From assembly GCA_013697915.1 (NCBI GenBank), contig JACCVY010000013.1, forward strand, positions 1 through 35,867: a stretch of DNA of 35,867 bases. Reading direction: 5' to 3'. Each line of letters begins with the position of its first letter. Position 1 is the first letter of the stretch. Source of the DNA: Blastocatellia bacterium. Lineage in GTDB: Bacteria; Acidobacteriota; Blastocatellia; Pyrinomonadales; Pyrinomonadaceae. A program made the translations under genes and the position numbers. Positions 16,885 through 25,391 of this stretch are shown piece by piece. The notes below the pieces were generated by a model. It was not told where the DNA came from and searched no databases. It saw only the letters and a program-made list of their open reading frames with translations.

Positions 16885-18264
16885 ATGCTCGCGTTTTCAT
16901 ATATTCTGCTAGTTGTTCTGTTGGTGTTGGCCAATGGCTTCTTCGTAGCCGCCGAGTTCGCGTTGGTCGGTGTGCGGCGCTCGCGCGTTGTCGCATTGTC
17001 ACGGAATGGTAATCGTCGCGCTAAACTCCTGCTTGAGTTGATCGATAGTCTAAACGCCTATATTTCAGCGACGCAGCTAGGCATCACGATGGCGTCGCTG
17101 GCGCTGGGATGGATTGGCGAGCCCGTCTTTGCACACTTGCTTGAGGCTCCGCTCAAGGGCCGCGTTTCTGATGCCGTACTCGATACCCTCGCTTTCGCCC
17201 TGGCCTTTACGTTGATCACCTTCCTGCATATCGTCCTCGGGGAACTGGCTCCAAAAACTCTCGCGCTTGAGCGAACGGAAAAAATCGCATTGGCAGTGGC
17301 TCGGCCGCTTCAACTCTTCTACAAACTCTTCCGCTGGCCAATACGGTTGCTCGATTGGGCCGGTACGCGAACCGTAAGATTGTTTGGACTGCAAGCTTCG
17401 CCCCAGCATGCTTCGCTCTACAGTGAAGAAGAAATCCGTCAACTTATCACTTCCTCCCGTGAAGGCGGACATCTGGGAGCCGATCAGCAAAAGTTGATCA
17501 ACCGGGTGTTTGATTTCAAGGAGACTGAAGTACGCGAAGCGATGATACCCAGGACCGCCGTTAGCGCCGTTCCTCTCTCCTCAACTCTAAAAGAGACAAA
17601 AGATTTTTTTCGCACGACGGGATACTCGCGCATGCCAGTCTACCGGGAACGGCTGGACGACGTGGTGGGCATCGTTTTCAGAAGAGACATCGAAGCTTTT
17701 CTCGAGAACCCGGATTTGCCCTTTGCCCTGCAAGCATTGATGCACGCCCCGATGTTCATTCCCGATCGTGCTGGTTTGGGATCGGTATTGAAGCAGATGC
17801 AGGCAACCAGGACCCATTTCGCCTGCGTCGTCGATGAGCATGGCGGCGTCGAAGGCATTATCACGCTGGAAGATTTGTTGGAAGAGATTGTGGGAGAAAT
17901 TGACGATGAGTTTGACGACGAGGTGCGGGCGCAGATCGTGAGGGATGGCGACTCGTACGTGCTTAGCGGCAGGTTGGTTATCCGCGATGCGAATCGTGTT
18001 CTCAAACTGCAACTGCCGGAGCACGATGGCTTCACAACAATCGCGGGTTTTCTGATGGCCCAATCCGGACGGCTGCTGAATGAAGGTGATTCAATTAATT
18101 ATAACGGCCGGCGCTTCACCGTTGAACGTCTGGAAGGGCGCCGTATTCGCCGGGTCCGGCTTTGGCACCGTGCGGTGAACGCCGACAATTCAGCCGAGAC
18201 GCAGAATCAAAATGTTGTCGGCGCGGTGATCGCCTTCGTCGGCACTGCAGTCTCGCTGTTCTGA
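16885..18264 (+). CDS. CorC/HlyC-family CNNM-CBS membrane protein
   Basis: The product is 459 residues from ATG 16885. The upstream ATG at 16792 lies in a family B repeat and is unlikely. The N-terminal CNNM (DUF21) domain (about 1-195) has four hydrophobic segments and the conserved NGFFVAAEFALVGVRRSR and ATQLGITMASLALGWIGEP. Two CBS domains follow (about 210-330; MIPRTAVSAVP, HFACVVDEHGGVEGIITLEDLLEEIVGEIDDE), then a C-terminal CorC_HlyC transporter-associated domain (about 350-430). Family members are implicated in magnesium or cobalt efflux. It is also annotated as 'hemolysin family protein' elsewhere, a historical name. Confidence 0.93.
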   Translation: MLAFSYILLVVLLVLANGFFVAAEFALVGVRRSRVVALSRNGNRRAKLLLELIDSLNAYISATQLGITMASLALGWIGEPVFAHLLEAPLKGRVSDAVLDTLAFALAFTLITFLHIVLGELAPKTLALERTEKIALAVARPLQLFYKLFRWPIRLLDWAGTRTVRLFGLQASPQHASLYSEEEIRQLITSSREGGHLGADQQKLINRVFDFKETEVREAMIPRTAVSAVPLSSTLKETKDFFRTTGYSRMPVYRERLDDVVGIVFRRDIEAFLENPDLPFALQALMHAPMFIPDRAGLGSVLKQMQATRTHFACVVDEHGGVEGIITLEDLLEEIVGEIDDEFDDEVRAQIVRDGDSYVLSGRLVIRDANRVLKLQLPEHDGFTTIAGFLMAQSGRLLNEGDSINYNGRRFTVERLEGRRIRRVRLWHRAVNADNSAETQNQNVVGAVIAFVGTAVSLF

Positions 18265-18280
18265 ACAAGCTCTCGACTCA

Positions 18281-18754
18281 CTAGGTTGCTGGATGGAGGT
18301 GTTTTCGGTGCTTTACTTGATGGCGCGCTTCAGCCTCTTCCACCGAGTGGCTCATTGTTAACTTCAGATCTTTCTTCGCCATATTCACGAGTCTCTGGTA
18401 GTAAGTGTGAAGCGTTTTAATCTCAGCTTCGCTTAGATCCTCGACATCGATGAGGCGGTTACTGGCGCCTTCAAGGGCGGCGACGATCTCGTTTAGTTTC
18501 AGATGGATTGCCAGCGCATCTTTGTTTTGACTGCGCTGAATCAGGAAAACCATCAGGAACGTCACAATCGTTGTGCCGGTGTTGATTACCAACTGCCAGG
18601 TATCGGAAAAGTGGAACAACGGGCCGGTAAGAATCCAGACAACGATCACCAGCAGCGCCAGTATGAAAGCCGTCGATGTTCCCGTTGCCTCCGTCACTTT
18701 GCGCGAGAAACGTTCCAACATTTGACCGAGCCTGTTTCTTTTTTTCTTAACCAT
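18281..18754 (-). CDS. low-affinity iron permease family membrane protein
   Basis: The product is 157 residues. Two transmembrane helices (about residues 28-45 and 55-73) carry GTSTAFILALLVIVVWILTGP and NTGTTIVTFLMVFLIQRSQNKD, the hallmark of the low-affinity iron permease family (named after yeast Fet4). An amphipathic helical tail follows. Bacterial members are far shorter than Fet4 and their transport role is unproven. A strong AGGAGGGAAAGG ribosome binding site precedes the ATG. It is convergent with the CNNM-CBS gene, 16 bases apart. Confidence 0.88.
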   Translation of the reverse strand: MVKKKRNRLGQMLERFSRKVTEATGTSTAFILALLVIVVWILTGPLFHFSDTWQLVINTGTTIVTFLMVFLIQRSQNKDALAIHLKLNEIVAALEGASNRLIDVEDLSEAEIKTLHTYYQRLVNMAKKDLKLTMSHSVEEAEARHQVKHRKHLHPAT

Positions 18755-18835
18755 GGCCTTTCCCTCCTAAGTGTCCAATCGCAGATACGGTTTATGATAG
18801 CTTGCCCGTGCTAGAATCCCACGGCCAATCAGTCA

Positions 18836-18910
18836 AGTAGCACAGACTTCAGTCTGTGGGGGTTGAGATGTCACGCACGTAAAATGCACAAGACTAAAGT
18901 CTGTGCTACT
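18836..18910. repeat. dispersed repeat family D (inverted repeat pair)
   Basis: AGTAGCACAGACTTCAGTCTGTG at 18836-18858 has self-complementary ends (CACAGACT...AGTCTGTG). It also pairs with GACTAAAGTCTGTGCTACT ending at 18910. The element lies in the divergent promoter region between the iron-permease-like gene and the MscS gene. Confidence 0.7.
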
Positions 18911-18938
18911 CCGGTCAACTCTAATTTCCATCTGAGCA

Positions 18939-20480
18939 ATGAACTTCTGGCAACAGGTAGAACTAGCAGCAAAAATGCACGGCGCCTTTATTTGGGCCAT
19001 CGTAATTTTTGTAGTTTTCGCGCTGGCCCTAAATGCGTTGCGACCAGCCGAACGGATGCGAATTCGGGCCGCGCTGCTTTTGTTTGCCCTCGCTTTTGTT
19101 GGCCTGTTGCTGGTTGGCGGGTTTGCCTACCGCGGCATCAGCACTGATAGCTCGTTGTATCTTTGGTTCCAATGGGCCTCGCTCTTCTGCCTTTGGATTG
19201 CCATCATAAATGTCGCCAGCGTCTTCATTTTCGAAGTTTTTCTTAGCACGATAAGACTAAAGCCCCCTCGGATTATGCGCGATCTGCTGGTTGCGCTTGC
19301 CTACGTCATCCTGGGGATCACACTGCTTTCGATCCCGCGGGTTGATATCAGCGGCATCGTTGCGACTTCCGCGGTGTTGACCGCTGTCATTGGGCTATCT
19401 TTTCAGGACACGCTCGGCAATATGATGGGCGGGATGGCGCTGCAATTGGAGCGCGCCATCGGTATCGGCGATTGGATAAAGATCGATGGACAGGAAGGCG
19501 TGGTCAGAGAGATTCGCTGGCGCCACACCTCAATCGAGACGCGCAACTGGGACACGATAGTAATTCCCAACAGCGTCTTGATGAAGAGTCGGGTAACCGT
19601 CCTGGGCCGGCGAGCAGGCGCGCCACGCCAGCATCGTCAATGGGTGTATTTCAACGTCGACTTTCGTTATTCACCGGCCGACGTAATCGACGCGGTGGAA
19701 ACCGGCCTGCGCGCTGAGCCGATCCCAAACATCGCCGCCGAACCTCAGCCAAACTGCGTCTGCATGGATTTCAAGGACAGCTTTGGCAGCTACGCCGTGC
19801 GCTATTGGCTGACGGATCTGGCCGTCGACGACCCCACCAACTCAATTGTGCGTACACGCATCTACTTCGCGCTCCGTCGCGCCGGCATTCCGCTTTCCAT
19901 TCCCGCACATTCGATCTTCATGACGGAAGACGACACGCTGCGTCGGGAACGCAAGGATACTGAGGAGATAGACAAGCGTGCCCACGCGCTTGAGGGAGTC
20001 GAGCTCTTTAGTTCGCTGACTGAAGAAGAAAGGAAGTCACTCGCCTCTCGCCTGCGCTCTGCGCCCTTCGCGCGCGGCGAAGCTATGACACGGCAGGGTG
20101 CTGAGGCGCATTGGCTCTATCTAATGACCGGAGGCGAAGCGGAAGTTCGCGTATCGACCGACAGCAACCTGAACGAGCGCGTCGCGACACTGCACGCAGG
20201 GGATGTCTTTGGCGAGATGGGAATGATGACGGGAGAGCGGCGTTCCGCAACGGTGATCGCATCGACGGATACCCAGTGCTATCGGCTCGATAAGGAAGCC
20301 TTCCATGACATTTTGCAACAGCGTCCGCAGATTGCCGAGGACATTTCCATGTTGCTGGCAAAGCGCCGGGTGGAACTCGAGGCCGCTCGCGAAGGTTTAA
20401 ACGAGGAAGCAAAGCGCCTACGGGTGCGTTATCACCAAAACGAGTTACTACGGCGCATCAAGAATTTCTTCACCCTGTAA
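18939..20480 (+). CDS. MscS-type mechanosensitive channel with C-terminal cNMP-binding domain
   Basis: The product is 513 residues. Transmembrane segments lie at about 16-35, 45-65, 75-100 and 115-135, with the pore helix at about 140-165. The MscS core follows (about 165-330) with LSFQDTLGNMMGGMALQLERAIGIGDWI and the beta-domain start (IKIDGQEGVVREIRWRHTSIET). The C-terminal cNMP-binding domain (about 355-470) includes FGEMGMMTGERRSATVIA. Fusions of MscS with cNMP domains are known and give cyclic-nucleotide-modulated channels. It is the second cNMP protein within 5 kb. Confidence 0.93.
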   Translation: MNFWQQVELAAKMHGAFIWAIVIFVVFALALNALRPAERMRIRAALLLFALAFVGLLLVGGFAYRGISTDSSLYLWFQWASLFCLWIAIINVASVFIFEVFLSTIRLKPPRIMRDLLVALAYVILGITLLSIPRVDISGIVATSAVLTAVIGLSFQDTLGNMMGGMALQLERAIGIGDWIKIDGQEGVVREIRWRHTSIETRNWDTIVIPNSVLMKSRVTVLGRRAGAPRQHRQWVYFNVDFRYSPADVIDAVETGLRAEPIPNIAAEPQPNCVCMDFKDSFGSYAVRYWLTDLAVDDPTNSIVRTRIYFALRRAGIPLSIPAHSIFMTEDDTLRRERKDTEEIDKRAHALEGVELFSSLTEEERKSLASRLRSAPFARGEAMTRQGAEAHWLYLMTGGEAEVRVSTDSNLNERVATLHAGDVFGEMGMMTGERRSATVIASTDTQCYRLDKEAFHDILQQRPQIAEDISMLLAKRRVELEAAREGLNEEAKRLRVRYHQNELLRRIKNFFTL

Positions 20481-20532
20481 CCATCCTTTTTCCAACGGCA
20501 TTAGCCGCGGCTGAGCTTCGCGCTGGCGCTTC

Positions 20533-21372
20533 TCAAAAATCTATTGACAGACCAAACTGAACGCCGGCGCGAGGGCTGGCGGCGTATTTGCCGGCGACCA
20601 GACCGAAATCGAATGACATGTTTCGCTTGAACAGATAGTTGCCGCCAAATTGCGTTTGCAGTTGGCCCTTGCCGAGTTGCAGATTTTTCGTCAGCGCTCC
20701 AGTCAATTCAACTCCGAGATCAAGCTTCGGCGTGAATTGCTTAACCAGGGACCCGCCAGCAGTGAACACCGTGCCGCGCGACTTAATTCCAATCACACCG
20801 GTCGTCGTGTTTCCCGAAAAGAGAATGCCGCCATTCAAGCGCAGCGTAGTCTTCTTCGTTAGTGACTTTTGCAGAATGCCATTCGTGTAGAAATCCGCCA
20901 GACCTGACCCGAGTTGGCGTGTGGGGTCGCCAGTCGGCAGTTCAAGATTGAATGCGATCGCCAGCGCGGGCCGGCGCGAATGCTCGCGCTCCTTCAGGAA
21001 GTTGTACTTTAGCGAAACGTTGGTGTCACCAATCCCGGTGGTGTGCCGGGGAACAGTCCCGCGCGCATTAATGATCGTGAGCAGCGGCGATTCAATGCCA
21101 ATCTCGAGATTATCAAAAAGTCCGTAGTCGACTTCAAAGTCAGCAGTATTTTGTTTGAGATTGGGAAACGCAGAAGGTTGCAGCAAGTCAAACTCATTAC
21201 TGAACTCAAAATGGAAGCGATGCTTTGGCGTCGTATCGGTGTCGTCAGTGACGAATGGCTGTTGTGCGTGCACAACCAAAACCCACACGAACAGCAATGG
21301 TAACGTCAGGACTGACTTGTAAATAAGTGTGGGGAGATGCCGGCCCATGCGGATAAATTTTTGTGCAGCCAT
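20533..21372 (-). CDS. outer-membrane beta-barrel protein (phenol MetA-degradation-like family)
   Basis: The product is 279 residues. A signal peptide (about 15-37, ending VHAQ) precedes a barrel of alternating beta-strands (for example DFEVDYGLFDNLEIGIESPLLT and NVSLKYNFLKE) ending in a terminal phenylalanine (LSIDF), as expected for outer-membrane insertion. The pattern resembles the 'MetA-pathway of phenol degradation' transporter family, whose name does not imply function here. Its ATG overlaps the histidine-phosphatase stop (TGATG), so the two are translationally coupled. Confidence 0.75.
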   Translation of the reverse strand: MAAQKFIRMGRHLPTLIYKSVLTLPLLFVWVLVVHAQQPFVTDDTDTTPKHRFHFEFSNEFDLLQPSAFPNLKQNTADFEVDYGLFDNLEIGIESPLLTIINARGTVPRHTTGIGDTNVSLKYNFLKEREHSRRPALAIAFNLELPTGDPTRQLGSGLADFYTNGILQKSLTKKTTLRLNGGILFSGNTTTGVIGIKSRGTVFTAGGSLVKQFTPKLDLGVELTGALTKNLQLGKGQLQTQFGGNYLFKRNMSFDFGLVAGKYAASPRAGVQFGLSIDF

Positions 21373-22013
21373 CAGGTTCCGGGCAAAGCCTTTAGTCTTT
21401 CATCGAGATGAGAACGGTCTGCCAGCGTTTGCAGCATCGGCCCGGTGGCAGTGAATTCAATGGTACTTAACGAAGCCACCGGACACGCCAGGCGATAACG
21501 AAAAGCACCGACGTCAATACCAATTAAACTGCAAAGAAGGATCCTGATCGTCGCTTTGTGAGAAACGATCAAGACATTTCCTCCGGGAAAGCGTTCGCGA
21601 ATTTCGTGAATGACACGCAAACCGCGCTCGGCGACTGCGGTTGCTAATTCGCCACCGGTTGGTGCGTTCCTGGCGGGATCAGCCAGCCAGTTAACGTAAT
21701 CGTCGTGGTACTTTTCCGCGACTGTTTCTTTGCTGAGCCCTTCCCATTGGCCGTATGCGATCTCTTGCAAGTCGTCGCGCGCCTCCAATTTCATTTGCAA
21801 CAGCGCGCAAAGGGGTCGCGCGGTTTGAAGCGTGCGACGCAAACTGCTCGCATAAATTCCGGCCCAGGACTTTGACTGATAAACATCAGTAAAGGCCTGG
21901 GCCATTTCCAAACCTTCCGGCGTCAGGTCAGGATCGAGTCCGGAACCGCAAAAGGTATCGTCGCGACTTAAGGTTGTTTGTCCGTGGCGCAGGAAATAAA
22001 GAGTCAAGCTCAT
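21372..22013 (-). CDS. histidine phosphatase family protein (phosphoglycerate mutase-like)
   Basis: The product is 213 residues. The catalytic RHG motif is at residues 9-11 (LYFLRHGQTT), a second conserved His lies in VLIVSHKATIRILL (about residues 155-170), and YASSLRRTLQTA carries the phosphate-binding Arg. The length and motifs fit broad-specificity phosphatases such as CobC/GpmB types. It lies 40 bases after the second BMC-H gene on the same strand and might serve the microcompartment pathway, for example by removing a phosphate, but the substrate is not readable from sequence. Confidence 0.9.
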   Translation of the reverse strand: MSLTLYFLRHGQTTLSRDDTFCGSGLDPDLTPEGLEMAQAFTDVYQSKSWAGIYASSLRRTLQTARPLCALLQMKLEARDDLQEIAYGQWEGLSKETVAEKYHDDYVNWLADPARNAPTGGELATAVAERGLRVIHEIRERFPGGNVLIVSHKATIRILLCSLIGIDVGAFRYRLACPVASLSTIEFTATGPMLQTLADRSHLDERLKALPGT

Positions 22014-22053
22014 TTAGAAGGCTGGATCTGGAGGCAGGAAATCTGAAGAAAGC

Positions 22054-22377
22054 TTATTTCGCGGGAACCGAGCCGCTGATTTTCTTGCGCGTGGTTTCTC
22101 CAGTGTGAAGTACCGGCAGGCTCTGGTCAACGTCCGCATGCGGTTGCGGGATGATGTGCGTGGCCACCACCTCACCAACTTTTCTGCCGGCGGCCGCGCC
22201 GGCGTCAACAGCAGCGCGCACCGCGGCAACGTCGCCGCGCACAATGGCGGTTACCAGACCTGCGTCGATCTTTTCCCAACCGACCAGGCGAACATTTGCT
22301 GACTTAACCATGGCGTCGGCCGCTTCGATCATCGCGACCAGGCCTTTGCATTCGACTAATCCCAGTGCTTCCGGCAT
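22054..22377 (-). CDS. BMC-H microcompartment shell protein
   Basis: The product is 107 residues, a single BMC domain (about 3-85) with [38 protein letters not shown] and [10 protein letters not shown], the hallmarks of hexamer-forming shell proteins (PduA/EutM/CsoS1 family). K11 lies at the usual lateral-contact position. A short basic tail ([13 protein letters not shown]) follows. It is separated from the first BMC-H gene by about 6 kb of cargo and accessory genes. GGAGG-like sequence (AGGAGCGCAT) directly abuts the ATG. Confidence 0.96.
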   Translation of the reverse strand: MPEALGLVECKGLVAMIEAADAMVKSANVRLVGWEKIDAGLVTAIVRGDVAAVRAAVDAGAAAGRKVGEVVATHIIPQPHADVDQSLPVLHTGETTRKKISGSVPAK

Positions 22378-22470
22378 ATGCGCTCCTCCAAATGGCGCGT
22401 AATGTTAACACCGATTTTCGTTGCCGCACAGACCGAAAGATCGCACTCTTGAAGCATTCAAGTCTGAGGG

Positions 22471-22613
22471 TCTCATGGTCAGGAAGGGTGGATTAGCACC
22501 CCAGCGGGCTGCCCCGCCGGGGACCCGCGCTTGCCCCCGCTCAAGATCGAGTGGCATTCAACGCGCGGGGGTAAACCACCCTTCCCAACCCTGAGATCTT
22601 CATCTTGACCCTT
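22471..22613. repeat. dispersed repeat family A, copy 2 (full element with terminal inverted repeats)
   Basis: TCTCATGGTCAGGAAGGGTGG (22471-22491) and its near-complement at 22576-22596 agree at 18 of 21 positions. Between them lies a GC-rich hairpin (CCCCAGCGGGCTGCCCCGCCGGGG) and the GCATTCAACGCGCGGG segment also found at 129. This explains most of the 22378-22735 gap. It has no coding potential and resembles a miniature inverted-repeat element. Confidence 0.75.
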
Positions 22614-22639
22614 GCTCTCAACCGTTGTAGTTGTTTTCT

Positions 22640-22681
22640 GCCTACTGCCTCGCCTTCTGCCCACTGGCCTTCTGTCTTTGC
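22640..22681. repeat. heptamer repeat H3, one arm only (CTGCCTA family)
   Basis: CTGCCTACTGCCTC followed by degenerate CTTCTGCCC and CTTCTGTC units resembles the right arm of H2 at 4267-4298. No complementary left arm was found. It lies at the junction between the secreted protein and the second BMC-H gene, next to the family A element. Confidence 0.5.
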
Positions 22682-22735
22682 AACCCGTTCAGCATGTCGG
22701 CCACCTTCAAACGACAAGCTAAAGCTTATCGGACA

Positions 22736-23311
22736 TTAATCCGGCTTGCGATTGTAGACTCTCTTAGTGTCAGGCCGGTTCGCGGAAATAAAAACGTCGC
22801 CGGACATGTCCTGGCGAAAAACCGTCCGGCTGGTTTGCGTCAGAGTTTGGCCGTCCTTTGAAAGTTTCCACTCGTCGATGATTTCGAACTCCAATGGATG
22901 CCCACCGATGACGCTGCTAAGCGTGAAGCGTGTAACCAGCTTGTCGCCGCTCCACTTGGTTTTTGATTTGGTGACGTCTTTGTCATGGCCCCGCGGGTTC
23001 ATGTCGGTGTCAGTGCTGAGAAACATTGTCGTCGTATTTGTTTCGCCGCGGCCGTCAGTGTAATAGACAAAGTCCTTCTGACCGTTACTTGCAACCATAT
23101 GTGTGATTCGCAATTCCGGATCGTGTTGAGCAATCTTCAATGGCTGGTCAGGTTTTGCAGATGGTCCGACGTTACTCTTCTTGGGATCCAGCAGCCATGT
23201 ACCGCTCAAGTCAGGTTTAGCTTTGGTGGTCTTTTTTCCCTGCGCCGCCGCCGGTGTCGTTCCGAAGTCGCAGATCAGGATTAAACAAAAAATCTTGACG
23301 AGGATTTTCAT
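22736..23311 (-). CDS. small secreted protein of unknown function
   Basis: The product is 191 residues from ATG 23311; a TTG at 23326 in the same frame is the alternative. A signal peptide (about 1-24, ending AAAQ) precedes the 'PDLSGTWLLDPKKSN' opening common in acidobacterial secreted proteins. The remainder looks like an antiparallel beta-barrel (lipocalin-like): DPELRITHMVAS, KLVTRFTLSS, GHPLEFEIIDEWKLSKDGQTLTQTSRT. It lies 17 bases after DUF711 on the same strand inside the BMC locus, though its export signal means it is not microcompartment cargo. Confidence 0.75.
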   Translation of the reverse strand: MKILVKIFCLILICDFGTTPAAAQGKKTTKAKPDLSGTWLLDPKKSNVGPSAKPDQPLKIAQHDPELRITHMVASNGQKDFVYYTDGRGETNTTTMFLSTDTDMNPRGHDKDVTKSKTKWSGDKLVTRFTLSSVIGGHPLEFEIIDEWKLSKDGQTLTQTSRTVFRQDMSGDVFISANRPDTKRVYNRKPD

Positions 23312-23328
23312 TGAAATACTTTGCAATT

Positions 23329-24690
23329 CTAGTTTCGCAATGAATGAATGGGCGCCGGAATGCGGCCGCCGCGGCGAATAAAATCAGCCGAGGAAAATGC
23401 GTTCACCGCCATGATGGGCGCGCTGCCCAGCAAGCCGCCAAACTCAACCATCTCGCCCACTTCCTTTCCCGGAACTGGGATGATGCGCACGGCGGTGGTT
23501 TTGTTATTCATCACGCCGATAGCCATCTCGTCTGCAATGATCGCCGAAATAGTCTCCGCTGAAGTTGAGCCGGGCACCGCCACCATATCGATGCCGACTG
23601 AGCAGACGCTGGTCCATGCCTCGAGCTTATCCAACGACAACGCGCCCAGTTGCACGGCTTGGATCATTCCGGCGTCCTCGGAAACAGGAATGAAAGCGCC
23701 ACTCATGCCGCCCACCGAACCACTGGCCATCGCGCCGCCTTTTTTTACTGCATCGGTAAGCAAGGCGAGCGCGGCCGTAGTGCCATGCGTGCCCGCGCGT
23801 TCAAAGCCCATCGCTTCGATAATGTTGGCGACTGAATCTCCGGGCACGGGCGTCGGCGCCAGAGACAAATCGATTATGCCGAAAGGAATGCCCAGGCGGC
23901 GCGCAGCTTCCCTGCCCACCAGTTCGCCGGCGCGCGAGAGTTTGAACGAAAGCTTCTTGATGATTTCAGCGAGGTCCTGCAACGGCATATCGCGCGCGGC
24001 CCGGCCGATAGCGAAATTAACGACGCCCGGCCCGGAAACCCCGACATTGATCACTGCTTCAGGTTCGCCAACGCCATGAAAAGCGCCGGCCATAAACGGA
24101 TTGTCTTCAACTGAATTGGCGAAGCAGACAAACTTGGCGCAGGCGATGCCGCCTTCATTGCTGGTGCGCTCAGCGGCTTCCTTAATGATGATGCCCACCT
24201 GCCGCACGGCGTCCATGTTGATGCCGGCCCTCGTGGTGGCGACGTTCACTGAAGAACACAAGCGTTTGGTCGTCGACAACGCTTCGGGAATGGAGTTTAG
24301 AAACTCGCGTTCAGAGTCAGTGGCGCCCTTATGGACCAGCGCTGAATAACCACCGATGAAATCGACGCCGACCGCGCCGGCTGCATCGTCAATCGCGCGT
24401 GCCAGTTGCACCGGATCGCCGCTGGCCCCTTCAGTAATCATCGAGACCGGAGTAATAGCGATTCGTTTGTTGGCCACCCGAATGCCCAACTCGTCACCGA
24501 TTTGATCCACGGTTTGGACCAGCCGGTCTGCAAAGCGATGGATTTTTTCTGAGACCCGCTGGGAAGTGCGCTCCATAGTTTCTGAGACGCAATCGCGCAG
24601 ACTGAGACCGAGCGTGACGGTGCGAACGTCGAGATGTTCCATCTCGGTCATCGCCACCGTTTGTAAAATTTCCGCTTGCGAATATTCCAT
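23329..24690 (-). CDS. DUF711 / UPF0210 (PFL family) protein
   Basis: The product is 453 residues, full length for UPF0210. Recognisable parts are ALTMERTS-like [21 protein letters not shown], the long glycine-rich centre ([22 protein letters not shown]), [37 protein letters not shown] and the C-terminal [12 protein letters not shown]. The family has a fold related to pyruvate formate-lyase-like proteins but lacks a known reaction. A DUF711 gene is often next to an ACT-domain protein gene, as here with one gene between. No Shine-Dalgarno sequence is visible: the upstream sequence is the heptamer hairpin H4. Confidence 0.93.
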   Translation of the reverse strand: MEYSQAEILQTVAMTEMEHLDVRTVTLGLSLRDCVSETMERTSQRVSEKIHRFADRLVQTVDQIGDELGIRVANKRIAITPVSMITEGASGDPVQLARAIDDAAGAVGVDFIGGYSALVHKGATDSEREFLNSIPEALSTTKRLCSSVNVATTRAGINMDAVRQVGIIIKEAAERTSNEGGIACAKFVCFANSVEDNPFMAGAFHGVGEPEAVINVGVSGPGVVNFAIGRAARDMPLQDLAEIIKKLSFKLSRAGELVGREAARRLGIPFGIIDLSLAPTPVPGDSVANIIEAMGFERAGTHGTTAALALLTDAVKKGGAMASGSVGGMSGAFIPVSEDAGMIQAVQLGALSLDKLEAWTSVCSVGIDMVAVPGSTSAETISAIIADEMAIGVMNNKTTAVRIIPVPGKEVGEMVEFGGLLGSAPIMAVNAFSSADFIRRGGRIPAPIHSLRN

Positions 24691-24695
24691 GTTTA

Positions 24696-24784
24696 GTTTC
24701 GAGTTTCGAGTTTCGATTTTCGAGTTTCCAGGGTCGGGTCCTGCTTTCCCTAACTCGAAACTTGAAAACCGAAACTCGAAACTG
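24696..24784. repeat. heptamer inverted repeat H4 (AGTTTCG family), zinc-ribbon/DUF711 junction
   Basis: The left arm is five heptamers in exact register (AGTTTCG three times, ATTTTCG, AGTTTCC; 24696-24730). The right arm is CGAAACT, TGAAAAC, CGAAACT, CGAAACT (24757-24784). The right arm ends directly before the stop codon of the zinc-ribbon gene (24785-24787) and the left arm starts 5 bases from the DUF711 start codon. Confidence 0.92.
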
Positions 24785-25267
24785 TTACGTAATCACCTTG
24801 CTCAAAATCAGCATCACCAGAAAAACGATGAAAAGGACAACCGCAACCAGAATGAAGCGCAAGCTGGCGTCATAACTGGCTTCGTCGATTACCACACTCG
24901 AGGCGTCTCGCAACTTCTGCACTCGATGGGCCACATTGCCTTCAACATCGCGCGCAACATGCGTCGCCTTTTGAATTCCGGCTCCCATTTTTCCCAACGC
25001 CTGCTGACCAATGGGAGATTTTCGACTTTTTGCCGGCGGCGTACCCTCGGGCACAACTTTCGCCGGCGGATTTCCCGGCATCTCAGATTCGATCAGCTCA
25101 GCTGTATCTCTTTTCTTAGTTTCGGGAGGGGCAATCTCTGCGATCGTCGCGCCAAAGTCCGGTTGCTGCGGAGTCATGTCCTTACCACATTGCGGACAGA
25201 AGAACGCTTCTTCGCGAATAGCTACGCCACACCAGGGACAACGTCGCGCGATTAGAGGGTCAGACAT
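24785..25267 (-). CDS. double-zinc-ribbon protein with C-terminal membrane anchor
   Basis: The product is 160 residues. An N-terminal zinc ribbon has CPWC (residues 10-13) and CPQC (24-27). A Pro/Lys-rich linker (about 35-90) leads to an amphipathic stretch (about 90-130) and one transmembrane helix at the C-terminus (about 136-157). I do not recognise a specific family. It lies between the ACT protein and DUF711, flanked by heptamer hairpins on both sides. The topology suggests a cytosolic zinc ribbon tethered to the inner membrane. No Shine-Dalgarno sequence is visible. Confidence 0.8.
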   Translation of the reverse strand: MSDPLIARRCPWCGVAIREEAFFCPQCGKDMTPQQPDFGATIAEIAPPETKKRDTAELIESEMPGNPPAKVVPEGTPPAKSRKSPIGQQALGKMGAGIQKATHVARDVEGNVAHRVQKLRDASSVVIDEASYDASLRFILVAVVLFIVFLVMLILSKVIT

Positions 25268-25271
25268 GCGG

Positions 25272-25391
25272 GGTAAATAATAAATGGTAAATAGTAAATA
25301 GTCACTGCTATGCGGCCGGCGGAGGGAACCTTGGCGGTTGAGTGCGCGGTGCGTTCTTATTCCATTTACTATTCACCATTTACCATTCACT
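25272..25391. repeat. heptamer inverted repeat H5 (GGTAAAT family), ACT/zinc-ribbon junction
   Basis: The left arm is GGTAAAT, AATAAAT, GGTAAAT, AGTAAAT (25272-25299). The right arm is ATTTACT, ATTCACC, ATTTACC, ATTCACT (25364-25391), complementary and in register. About 64 unrelated bases lie between. The right arm runs into the ACT gene's stop codon (25390-25392); the left arm starts 4 bases from the zinc-ribbon gene's start codon. Confidence 0.92.
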
